Assembly: GCA_035063885.1 (NCBI GenBank)
Contig: JAPSFM010000075.1
Coordinates: 1 to 25,424, forward strand
Direction: 5' to 3'
Source: CAADGY01 sp900696665
GTDB taxonomy: Bacteria; Acidobacteriota; Terriglobia; Bryobacterales; Bryobacteraceae
DNA length: 25,424 nt
The translations under genes were made by a program, and so were the position numbers. This document shows positions 7,976 to 14,917 of this stretch, one piece after another (the stretch's first letter is position 1; each line of letters opens with the position of its first letter). Below the pieces are notes generated by a model. The model was given only the letters and a program-made list of their open reading frames with translations, made no database searches and had not been told where the DNA came from.

Positions 7976-8577
7976 CTCCTGCTCTCGCACTTCTTGCGGC
8001 CTACACAGTGGGTGCGGTCCCCTTCGGATATTTGCTGGTGCTGTGGAAAACCGGCCGGGACGTCCGAACGATAGGCAGTGGCAACATCGGCGCAACCAAT
8101 GTCGTAAGAACCACCGGGCGGGCGCTTGGGATTGTGACGCTGGTGCTCGATATTGCGAAAGGCTTCTTTGCGGTATGGCTGGCTGCGCGTCTGACCAGCG
8201 GTAACCTGCTTTGGATGAGCCTGGCCGCGCTTGCCGTCATGGCGGGCCACGCGTTTCCAGTGTTTCTTAAGTTCCGGGGAGGGAAAGCGGTGGCCAGCTT
8301 CATTGGAGCGTTCCTATACCTGACACCTTTGCCACTGGCTGCCGTTCTGGTGGTGTTCATTGTGAGCGTGGCCGTCACGCGTTATATCTCCGTGGGTTCC
8401 GTGCTGGCTGGCGGATCGTTTCCGCTCGCCGTGTGGATCATTCTGCATCCACCCGCCTCACTTCTGGCGGCGGCGTTGCTTGCCGGAGCCTTCATCGTCT
8501 GGCGGCATAAGTCCAACATCGAACGGCTGCGCGCCGGCAAGGAGCACACGTTTTCCTTCGGAGGCCGCCGCTCTTGA
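7972..8577 (+). CDS. plsY: Acyl-phosphate:glycerol-3-phosphate acyltransferase
   Basis: PlsY transfers an acyl chain from acyl-phosphate to glycerol-3-phosphate, making lysophosphatidic acid at the inner membrane. The 201-residue protein has about five hydrophobic segments. It carries the family motifs 'GSGNIGATN' followed by 'R..G' near residues 35-50, and 'KFRGGKAVAS' near residue 100. Its start overlaps the thpR stop (ATGA) and its stop overlaps the gpsA start (TTGA), so the three genes form a translationally coupled operon. Its product is the substrate of the PlsC encoded at 3048-3782. PlsX, which makes the acyl-phosphate, is not in the window. Confidence 0.96.
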   Translation: MTPALALLAAYTVGAVPFGYLLVLWKTGRDVRTIGSGNIGATNVVRTTGRALGIVTLVLDIAKGFFAVWLAARLTSGNLLWMSLAALAVMAGHAFPVFLKFRGGKAVASFIGAFLYLTPLPLAAVLVVFIVSVAVTRYISVGSVLAGGSFPLAVWIILHPPASLLAAALLAGAFIVWRHKSNIERLRAGKEHTFSFGGRRS

Positions 8578-9572
8578 GGAACCTGGCGATTATCGGCGGC
8601 GGCAGTTGGGGAACGGCGCTTGCCCTTGTTCTGGCGCCGCGATTCCGCCGGCTGCGGCTATGGGTGTATGAACAGGATCTCGCCGCGCGCATGGCGGAAA
8701 CACGGATCAACGATGTCTTCCTTCCGGACTTCCGCATTCCCGATGGCGTCGAAGTGTCTTCCGATCTTTCGTATGCCCTGGAGGAGGCGGAAATCGTGCT
8801 CGGTGTCATGCCTTCGCACCACGCCAGGCGCCTCTACAGCCAGATGGCTGCCCTGGTGCGGACGGATGCTATTTTCGTGAGCGCGACGAAGGGTCTGGAA
8901 TCACAGTCGCTGCTGCGTATTTCCGAGGTGATCCGGCAGAGTGTCAAAGGGCAGCAGAAACGACGCATCGCAGTGCTTTCCGGCCCCACGTTTGCCGTGG
9001 AGGTAGCCCGGGGGGAACCAGCGGCGGTCGTCATCTCTTCGGAGGAACGCGAGGCGGCGGAAACCGTGCAAGCGGCGTTTTCGGGACCGTCGTTCCGCCT
9101 GTACACGAACACCGACCCGATCGGTGTTGAGATTGGGGCGGCGCTGAAGAATGTCATCGCGATCGGCGCCGGAATATGCCAGGGCCTTGGGTTGGGTAGC
9201 AACACCCGCGCGGCTCTGATCAGCCGGGGTCTGGCCGAAATCACCAGGCTCGCGACGGCACTCGGCGGGAATCCGCGAACGCTTGCGGGTCTGGCCGGAC
9301 TCGGAGATCTCGTGCTGACCTGTACGGGCGATTTGAGCCGCAACCGGCGAGTCGGCATCGAACTTGCCCGCGGCCAGACGCTGAGCGATATCGTCTCTTC
9401 GATGCGAATGGTCGCCGAGGGAGTGCAGACAACGTTCGCCGCCGTGGAGTTGGCGCGGCTTCACGGCGTCGAGATGCCCATCGCCCAACAGATGAACGCC
9501 ATCCTTCGCAATGGTCGCCCGCCGAAAGAGGCCATTCGGGAGTTGATGGAGAGGTCTCTTAAAGGTGAGTAG
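8574..9572 (+). CDS. gpsA: Glycerol-3-phosphate dehydrogenase [NAD(P)+]
   Basis: GpsA reduces dihydroxyacetone phosphate to sn-glycerol-3-phosphate, the acceptor for the neighbouring PlsY. The 332-residue length is standard. The Rossmann motif 'GGGSWGTALA' begins at residue 8. Later come 'SATKGLE', 'LSGPTFAVEV', 'AALKNVIAIGAG' with the catalytic Lys192, 'GLAGLGDLVLTC' and 'SRNRRVG'. The start is TTG 8574, overlapping the plsY stop. It is supported by the Rossmann motif beginning just after it and leaves no better alternative. The coupled order plsY-gpsA is common in bacteria. Confidence 0.97.
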   Translation: MRNLAIIGGGSWGTALALVLAPRFRRLRLWVYEQDLAARMAETRINDVFLPDFRIPDGVEVSSDLSYALEEAEIVLGVMPSHHARRLYSQMAALVRTDAIFVSATKGLESQSLLRISEVIRQSVKGQQKRRIAVLSGPTFAVEVARGEPAAVVISSEEREAAETVQAAFSGPSFRLYTNTDPIGVEIGAALKNVIAIGAGICQGLGLGSNTRAALISRGLAEITRLATALGGNPRTLAGLAGLGDLVLTCTGDLSRNRRVGIELARGQTLSDIVSSMRMVAEGVQTTFAAVELARLHGVEMPIAQQMNAILRNGRPPKEAIRELMERSLKGE

Positions 9573-9617
9573 CGCCGGGCACCTTCTTCTTTTCTATTGC
9601 ATAGTAGGTACTAGATC

Positions 9618-10178
9618 ATGCAACAGACCACCCCCATCCATGAACTCACCGCGGAACATCGCGTGATAGAGAAAGCCGCCGCCCTGATGGAAAAGATGGC
9701 GGACGAACTGGCGGCCGGGTCCGGCGTTGACGGAAGCGATTTACAGGATCTGGTGCAATTCCTGCGGGTTTATGCCGATGAATTGCATCACGGAAAAGAG
9801 GAAGCCATTCTCTTCCCTGCTCTTGAAGCGAAGGGCGTGCCTCAGACGGGCTGTCCTCTTGGCGGCCTGGTGGCGGAACATCACAAAGGGCGAACGCTCG
9901 TCGATGAATTGATCAAGACAAGCAGCGCCTACGAGGAAAACGCCGCATCCGCGCGCGCGGACCTGATCACCAGCCTGCGGTCTTTACGGGAGTTGTACAA
10001 CAGCCATATCTGGAAAGAAGATAATCTGCTGTTTCCGCTCGCGGAAAGGCTCCTGGCAGGCGATGACGCCGAGCGCGTAAAGAAGCAGTTTCTGGAAGTC
10101 GATGAGCGCATCGGTGCGGATCGCATCCGGAAGCTGGCCGGTTTTGCGGACCGGCTCGACCGCCATGCTGGAAGCTGA
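9618..10178 (+). CDS. Hemerythrin HHE-domain protein
   Basis: This is a 186-residue soluble four-helix-bundle protein with the diiron ligand pattern of the hemerythrin HHE family: H14 in 'ELTAEHRVIE', 'HHGKEE' (H57/H58, E61/E62), 'AEHHKG' (H88/H89) and 'SHIWKED' (H130, E134). Such proteins bind O2 or NO, or act in iron-sulfur repair (RIC/YtfE type). The N-terminal ScdA-like domain of RIC proteins is absent. The downstream PAS-LuxR gene starts 14 bases before this stop codon, so the two are probably translated together, pointing to a gas- or redox-sensing role. No strong ribosome site precedes ATG 9618. The ligands are seen; the sensing role is inferred from context. Confidence 0.9.
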   Translation: MQQTTPIHELTAEHRVIEKAAALMEKMADELAAGSGVDGSDLQDLVQFLRVYADELHHGKEEAILFPALEAKGVPQTGCPLGGLVAEHHKGRTLVDELIKTSSAYEENAASARADLITSLRSLRELYNSHIWKEDNLLFPLAERLLAGDDAERVKKQFLEVDERIGADRIRKLAGFADRLDRHAGS

Positions 10179-10818
10179 ACTGTTCGCCCTGCTGGCATCG
10201 ACGGCCGATGCCGCGTTCAGCCTTACCGAGAGCGGCGAGATTCTTTCCTGGAATAAGGCGGCCGAGAAGCTTTTCGGATTTTCGAGCGAACAGGCCCTGA
10301 ACAGGCATTGTCATGAAATCCTCGATGCGCGCGGGAGTCTTGGCGGCGCCATATGCATGCGGGATTGCGTCGTTCAGCGGTGTGCCCTGCATGCCGGTCC
10401 GGTACCGGATTTTGATATGGAGGCGCGAACCCTCTCCGGAGGGACGGTTTGGGTGAACGTCTCGACGCTCTTCTACAGGAACGTACGCAGTGGCCGGTTG
10501 ATCATCGTGCACCTTGCGCGCGATATCACGAGCCGGAAAAAGCAGGAGGAACTGATTTCCGAGTGGGTCCGTCTGTCCAGAAGGGTAGCTGCCCTGAACA
10601 GCTCTGTACAAGGCGCCGAGCCCGGACCCGCTCTTTCAGAACGGGAAATTCAGATCCTCCAGTTGCTGGCATCTCCGGCCGCGCCCGTTGATGTCGCTGG
10701 GGCTCTGGGGATCACGCCATCCACGCTGCGGAATCATCTGCATCGCATCAACGAAAAACTGGGCACGAAGGACCGCCTGAGCGCGGTACTGAATGCAATG
10801 CACCGGGGCTTGATTTAG
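10165..10818 (+). CDS. PAS-domain LuxR-type transcriptional regulator with a four-cysteine motif
   Basis: This 217-residue regulator has an N-terminal PAS domain (about residues 5-125: 'AAFSLTESGEILSWN.AAEKLFGFS' and a closing 'ARDITSRK'). A short linker follows, then a C-terminal LuxR/GerE helix-turn-helix (about 156-217: 'LSEREIQILQLLA', 'TLRNHLHRINEKLGTKDR'). Within the PAS domain, C49, C64, C68 and C73, flanked by H48 and H50, form a cluster that could bind a metal, an Fe-S cluster or act as a thiol switch. ATG 10165 is chosen because upstream in-frame codons run inside the hemerythrin gene with no PAS homology; this gives a 14-base overlap. It probably reads a redox or gas signal linked to hemerythrin. 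Its targets are unknown; the hemerythrin and ferredoxin genes are natural candidates. Confidence 0.88.
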   Translation: MLEAELFALLASTADAAFSLTESGEILSWNKAAEKLFGFSSEQALNRHCHEILDARGSLGGAICMRDCVVQRCALHAGPVPDFDMEARTLSGGTVWVNVSTLFYRNVRSGRLIIVHLARDITSRKKQEELISEWVRLSRRVAALNSSVQGAEPGPALSEREIQILQLLASPAAPVDVAGALGITPSTLRNHLHRINEKLGTKDRLSAVLNAMHRGLI

Positions 10819-10912
10819 TCGCATCCGTTCAGCGCCGGATTGTTATACCTGTCGTCCTTGCCAGTGACACCTGTTCTATTGTGTCTTCGCCTGGCTCTCC
10901 GCACACTGAGAC

Positions 10913-11371
10913 ATGGGAACGATAACTCGAACAGCGGCAAGTGAGACCGCATCCACATCACGCTCGTGTCCAGTCTGTGCAACCAGTCGGAAAGCGAGCA
11001 ATAGTGTCTTGATCGTCTCTTCTTCCCCCGAAGACCGGATGGCGCTCGCGTCCGCGCTGGAGGGGCATCCATGTCCGCAGCACTGGGCCACGTCGCTTCA
11101 GGAATCTTTGGATCAGGTCGAACGCACACCGCCGCGGGTGGTGATCTGCGATGCGAATCTGCCGGACGGTTCCTGGCGGGATCTCTGGGACCATCTGCAA
11201 TTCCTGCCCGATCCACCTGTGTTTCTGGTGATGGAGACGAATGCCGATGAGCGGCTTTGGGCCGAAGTGCTGAACGTGGGGGGCTACGACGTGCTGGTCA
11301 AACCGTTCGACGTATTTGAAGTCTTCCAGGTTGTGCGGCAGGCATGTCACACATCCAGCACGCCGCACTGA
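10913..11371 (+). CDS. Stand-alone receiver-domain protein lacking the acidic pair
   Basis: This 152-residue protein has a single CheY-like receiver domain from about residue 31 ('NSVLIVSSSPEDR') to the end. The phosphoacceptor Asp80 ('VVICDANLPDG'), Thr109 and Lys130 ('VLVKPF') are present. The two acidic residues that normally follow the first strand and bind Mg2+ are serines (S36-S37), so phosphorylation is doubtful and it may be a pseudo-receiver. There is no output domain. The 30-residue N-terminal tail is Ser/Thr-rich with a C-x2-C pair (C19, C22); if the true start is further in, this tail would vanish. The gene lies 94 bases after the PAS-LuxR gene and 17 bases before the ferredoxin gene, on the same strand. 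Confidence 0.75.
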   Translation: MGTITRTAASETASTSRSCPVCATSRKASNSVLIVSSSPEDRMALASALEGHPCPQHWATSLQESLDQVERTPPRVVICDANLPDGSWRDLWDHLQFLPDPPVFLVMETNADERLWAEVLNVGGYDVLVKPFDVFEVFQVVRQACHTSSTPH

Positions 11372-11388
11372 CCGGCTGAGGAAAGCAG

Positions 11389-11667
11389 ATGGCATACATC
11401 ATTGCGGAGCCCTGCATCGGAACGAAGGACACAGCCTGCGTCGACGCCTGTCCGGTCGACTGCATCCACCCGCGGCGCGATGAGCAGAACTTCGCTTCCG
11501 AAGAAATGCTCTACATCGATCCGGAGCAATGTATCGATTGCGGTGCCTGCGTGCCGGTGTGTCCGGTCTCGGCGATTTTCGCTGAATCGGACCTGCCTGC
11601 GCAATGGCAGGAATACGCCGAGCGAAATCGTGCTTACTACGTGAAAGAGCAGACCAATGCCAAATGA
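11389..11667 (+). CDS. fdxA: 7Fe ferredoxin ([3Fe-4S][4Fe-4S])
   Basis: This is a 92-residue electron carrier of the Azotobacter FdI/Thermus type. By alignment with FdI, C9, C17 and C58 would hold the [3Fe-4S] cluster and C21, C48, C51 and C54 the [4Fe-4S] cluster, with C25 the extra cysteine. Motifs seen are 'CIGTKDTAC', 'CPVDC', 'CIDCGACVPVCPV'. The C-terminal 'PAQWQEYAERNR' matches the tail of this class. A good ribosome site (GAGGAAAG) precedes ATG 11389. It sits 17 bases after the receiver gene, likely in one transcript, and its stop faces the OmpA gene 52 bases away. Its redox partner cannot be told from this window. Confidence 0.95.
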   Translation: MAYIIAEPCIGTKDTACVDACPVDCIHPRRDEQNFASEEMLYIDPEQCIDCGACVPVCPVSAIFAESDLPAQWQEYAERNRAYYVKEQTNAK

Positions 11668-11719
11668 CAGCAAGCCACCGGCGGGCGCATAGCCCGGCGG
11701 CGAGCTTTGCCAATACTGT

Positions 11720-13363
11720 TTACTGCTGTGGTGTGGAGTTCATGCTGGCTGCCGGGTCGGTGCCGATCGGGTCTCCGGAGACGACGATTTCCACTCGGCG
11801 ATTCTGCTGGCGCCCGGCCGCGTTGTCGTTACTGGCAATCGGCCGGGTTTCTCCAAAGCCCGTCGCGATGGGCTCCGGAACGCCCTGTTCCACCAGGTAA
11901 TCGCGGACCGCGCCGGCGCGTTGCTCCGAGAGCTTCTGATTATACTCATCGCTTCCTATGCTATCCGTGTGCCCCTCAATGGCGAGCTTCAGTCCCGGAT
12001 GCGCCAGAACAATGCCGGACATCTTGGCCAGTTTTTCGCGAGCGTCCTGTTTCAGCGTGTACTTATTGAAGTCGAAAAGCACGTCCGACATGTTCACGAT
12101 CAAGCCCCGAGCCGAATCGCGTGTCTCAAGAATCATACTCAACTGCTTCCGGATCTGCTCACGCAATTGTGTCTTTTCGTCTTCCGCGCGCCGGCGCAAG
12201 CGGTTCGCTTCTTCGGCGGCCAGGCGGGCGCGCTCAGCCTCCGCCTCCATTCTCAGCCGTGCCGCATCGGCGGCCGCACGCTCCTGCGCGGCGCGGGCTG
12301 CGGCTGCTTCGGCCTCCTGCTTAGCCAGTAGGGCGGCTTGTTGTGCGCGTTCGGCTGCCAACCGGTCCTCCTCGGCCTGAGCCCTGCGCCGGTCTGCCTC
12401 CGCGCGTTGGCGCGCTTCCTCCGCGGCCTTGGCTTTGGCGGCCGCTTCCCGTTCTGCCGCGGCCTTTCGTTCGTTGGCCAGCCGCTCCTCCTCTTGCCGC
12501 TTGATCGCGATCAGACGTGCGTCCTCAGCCGTCTGAACCGCTTCGCGTGACATCATCGCAATCGGCCGTTTACCGGCTTTGCGCTCCAGATATTGCTCAG
12601 CTCGCGCGAGGGATTGCTGTGCTTTGTTAAACGTGTCCGCCGCATATTTATCGGCGCCGGCCCACTTGGCAATCCGGATGGCGTTTCTGGCCTCGTATAG
12701 TTCCAGCGGCGTATTTTTGCTAGCGCTCGTCATGGCGATGGGCTGAACTGACGACGGGTCGACGTTCATGGTGTACTGGCCACGCTTCAGCAACTCGTAT
12801 TTGGCGTCGACAATATCAAAGGCACCCCTGGTATCCGGCCGCAGTTCGTTCTCCATTACCACGACGTCGCTCGGCTGGGTCACTCCGAAGTAAGGCTCCG
12901 CGGTTACGATCAACCCGAAGGCCTGCAGCTCGGTTGTCACATTCAGCTTGCTGCGGTTGCCATTCAGAATGAATTCGCCGAGGTTCTGCGCCCGGCCTTC
13001 GGGAGTGATGGCCCATAAGACATAAGTGAGGTATTCGGAGCCGTACTGTGTAGCGGGATGCAAGTCGTCCAATTCAACTTCAATTTCCAGGTAACCCTGC
13101 TTGCTCTCGACTTTCGCTTCGCCGTTGGCTCGAGGCATTAGGGCTGTACCCTTGAAATCTATTTTCGTCGCGCCACCACGATGCCGGTAGTTGACCGCCT
13201 TGGTGGATTTGGAAACCACGGTCACGCGATAAACGGGCATCGGCTGCCCGGATTGAACCTGGTTACTGCCTGGGGTCACATCCTGGGCCGGATTCGCCTG
13301 TTGAGCCGGGTTAGCATGCGCGCCGGCTGCAATGGTAACGGTCAACAACAAAAGGACTCTCAT
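11720..13363 (-). CDS. OmpA-family envelope protein with DUF4398-like segment and long coiled coil
   Basis: This 547-residue exported protein has a Sec signal peptide (residues 1-19, ending 'GAHA') with no lipobox cysteine. After a beta-rich region (about 30-205) comes a helical 'ARNAIRIAKWAGADKYA' segment like DUF4398 (about 214-270). A very Ala/Arg/Glu-rich coiled coil follows (about 275-415), then a C-terminal OmpA/Pal peptidoglycan-binding domain (about 422-535: 'VLFDFNKYTLK', 'IEGHTDSIGSDEYNQ.LSEQRA', 'GFGETRPI', 'RRVEI'). It probably links the outer envelope to peptidoglycan across the periplasm. The open frame extends to 13477, but ATG 13363 has a very strong AAGGAGGGG site (13372-13380) and begins the signal peptide. 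Confidence 0.9.
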   Translation of the reverse strand: MRVLLLLTVTIAAGAHANPAQQANPAQDVTPGSNQVQSGQPMPVYRVTVVSKSTKAVNYRHRGGATKIDFKGTALMPRANGEAKVESKQGYLEIEVELDDLHPATQYGSEYLTYVLWAITPEGRAQNLGEFILNGNRSKLNVTTELQAFGLIVTAEPYFGVTQPSDVVVMENELRPDTRGAFDIVDAKYELLKRGQYTMNVDPSSVQPIAMTSASKNTPLELYEARNAIRIAKWAGADKYAADTFNKAQQSLARAEQYLERKAGKRPIAMMSREAVQTAEDARLIAIKRQEEERLANERKAAAEREAAAKAKAAEEARQRAEADRRRAQAEEDRLAAERAQQAALLAKQEAEAAAARAAQERAAADAARLRMEAEAERARLAAEEANRLRRRAEDEKTQLREQIRKQLSMILETRDSARGLIVNMSDVLFDFNKYTLKQDAREKLAKMSGIVLAHPGLKLAIEGHTDSIGSDEYNQKLSEQRAGAVRDYLVEQGVPEPIATGFGETRPIASNDNAAGRQQNRRVEIVVSGDPIGTDPAASMNSTPQQ

Positions 13364-13385
13364 GATACACGCCCCTCCTTTAGAT

Positions 13386-13415
13386 TTTTTAGCACGCGAA
13401 AAGCCAAATTGGTAA
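13386..13415 (-). promoter_or_regulatory. Promoter of the OmpA-family gene
   Basis: On the minus strand, TTACCA (13415-13410) is followed after 18 bases by TAAAAA (13391-13386), with an extended TG at 13394-13393. Transcription would begin near 13379, at the edge of the AAGGAGGGG ribosome site, giving a leader of only about 16 bases. Confidence 0.5.
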
Positions 13416-13432
13416 GTAGTTAATTTAGTGGG

Positions 13433-13492
13433 CTTTGCCTGCCCGCACATGAGCATTTTTTGCACAGCAAATCTCATGGGCGGGCAGCAAAG
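13433..13492. repeat. 60-nt imperfect hairpin between galK and the OmpA-family gene
   Basis: The arms 13433-13453 and 13473-13492 pair over 19 positions (CTTTGC, TGCCCGC, CATGAG with their complements), with one bulged C at 13439 and one A/G mismatch (13447/13479). The 19-base loop contains a second small stem, TTTGC-aca-GCAAA (13459-13471). No U-tract follows on either strand, so it is not a classical intrinsic terminator. It lies in a 220-base gap (13364-13583) that otherwise holds only the OmpA promoter. It could be an RNA structure ending the galK transcript, a protein-binding site or a REP-like repeat unit. Confidence 0.7.
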
Positions 13493-13583
13493 CGGCGATG
13501 TTTCACGCCGGGAGGAACACTATCGTGCTTTGCTAATGTAGTGATTCCGGCTGAAAAATCTCTCTACTGAAAGATCCGTATTG

Positions 13584-14747
13584 TCAGAATTGCATCTCGC
13601 CGGCGCCCGCCGACGGGTGGCAATCGTATACAGCTGGAGCGGTCCCGAATCTCTCCTCGTACTTCCGGGCAATAGCGGACTTGAAGTCCGCCGCGGCTTG
13701 CGGCGCTACGAGGTTGACCGTGCAGCCCCCGAAGCCTCCGCCTGTCATGCGCGCGCCAAAAACGGCTGGCATAGCCAGAGCCGTTTCCACAAGGAAGTCC
13801 AGTTCTTCGCAGCTAACCTCGTAGTCGTGCCGAAGGCTTTCGTGAGATTCCCGGAATGTCCGGCCCATACGCTCCAGGTCTTTTGCTTCACAAGCTTTGA
13901 CGAACTCTATGACGCGGCCGTTCTCCGTAATGACATGCCGCGCTCTGCGGTAGACGAGCTCCGGCATGGCTGGACCGAAGGTTTCCAGGTGGCGCATCGT
14001 TGCATCGCGCAGGCTCTTCACCAGCGGGTGGCGCTCCTGGATGATCCGGACAGCCGCCGCACATTCGTCTACCCGCTCCCGGTAGGCAGTCTTGCCCAGC
14101 TCATGCTTCACCATGCTGTTCACGGCGATAATGGCAATACCCTCAGGTAGGGGAACAGGTTGGTGCTGCCGCGTGCGGCAATCGATCTGGAGCGCGGCGC
14201 CGGAGCGGCCGAACACGGAGGCGTACTGATCCATGACTCCGCAGGGCATGCCTACAAAACGATTCTCGGCTCGCTGGCAGAGGTGTACCAGTTCGAGCGG
14301 CGGAATGTCCCGGCCGTTCAAGAGAGCGAGGGCGACGGAGACTTCAAAGGCGGCCGACGAGCTCAGGCCGGACCCCAGAGGCACCGTACTGTGAACGAAC
14401 AGATTCGCGGGCTGGACATCGTAGCCGGCCAGGATGAGTTCCCTCGCCACACCGGCTACGTAGTCGCTCCAATCACGTGCGGGTTCGAGGTCGATGATGC
14501 TTGAAATGGGCCACTCGCGCGTCTCGCCCTCACTCTCCGAGCGTACGCACAACTTCCCCTGGGTATCGGGAGCGGCGGCGGTGTAAGAAGCGAGGTCCAG
14601 CGCAATTGGAAGAACGAAACCGAGATTGTAGTCGGTGTGCTCCCCAATCAGGTTAACCCGGCCGGGCGCCCGGAAGAACTTCGGCTTGCCGGAATGCGGG
14701 AAGGTTTCCTTAAAGCGGCTCCTCAGGAATGCCGGTGTGCCATCCAC
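13584..14747 (-). CDS. galK: Galactokinase
   Basis: GalK phosphorylates galactose to galactose-1-phosphate, the first committed step of the Leloir pathway, in the cytoplasm. The 387-residue length is standard. Visible blocks are the signature 'PGRVNLIGEHTDYN' (28-41), the ATP-binding 'PLGSGLSSSAA' (123-133), the catalytic Asp173 in 'GVMDQYAS', and the C-terminal 'TGGGFGGCT'. GTG 14747 is chosen because GGAGGT lies 8 bases upstream; this makes the gene overlap the preceding small membrane-protein gene by 25 bases. It is the last gene of a minus-strand operon after a sodium symporter. galT and galE are not in the window. Confidence 0.96.
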   Translation of the reverse strand: MDGTPAFLRSRFKETFPHSGKPKFFRAPGRVNLIGEHTDYNLGFVLPIALDLASYTAAAPDTQGKLCVRSESEGETREWPISSIIDLEPARDWSDYVAGVARELILAGYDVQPANLFVHSTVPLGSGLSSSAAFEVSVALALLNGRDIPPLELVHLCQRAENRFVGMPCGVMDQYASVFGRSGAALQIDCRTRQHQPVPLPEGIAIIAVNSMVKHELGKTAYRERVDECAAAVRIIQERHPLVKSLRDATMRHLETFGPAMPELVYRRARHVITENGRVIEFVKACEAKDLERMGRTFRESHESLRHDYEVSCEELDFLVETALAMPAVFGARMTGGGFGGCTVNLVAPQAAADFKSAIARKYEERFGTAPAVYDCHPSAGAGEMQF

Positions 14748-14917
14748 AAAAGCAAACCTCCGAAGATCAGCATTCCGATGCCGGCATACAAATTAATATT
14801 CACATCAGTCAATGGAGCGTGCCGCCCAGGGCCTGTGGCAGACACCGCGAGCAGAATAGCGCCGAGAAGCGTGAAAAAGAGTCCGGACGGTTTGCGCAGA
14901 TCCATGGCAGCACTCAC
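14723..14917 (-). CDS. Small two-helix membrane protein between symporter and galactokinase
   Basis: This 64-residue protein has two predicted membrane helices (about 12-28 and 42-59), joined by a short polar loop ('GRHAPLTDVNIN') and ended by 'HRHS'. GTG 14917 overlaps the symporter stop (GTGA), and the gene runs 25 bases into galK. An alternative start is ATG 14905, which has a GGTGAG sequence 7 bases upstream. I recognise no named family. The double overlap and the small two-helix form suggest an accessory subunit of the symporter, by analogy with small partners of some SSS transporters; this is inference only. Confidence 0.7.
   Translation of the reverse strand: MSAAMDLRKPSGLFFTLLGAILLAVSATGPGRHAPLTDVNINLYAGIGMLIFGGLLLWMAHRHS

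Noticed and set aside
11678..11700. GC-rich hairpin between the convergent ferredoxin and OmpA genes, considered as a terminator
   Set aside because: The stem is only 5 pairs plus 3 after a mismatch and has no U-tract on either side, so it is too weak to call.
13364..13477. N-terminal extension of the OmpA-family protein
   Set aside because: It contains the hairpin and promoter, and would bury the signal peptide. The strong ribosome site supports ATG 13363.
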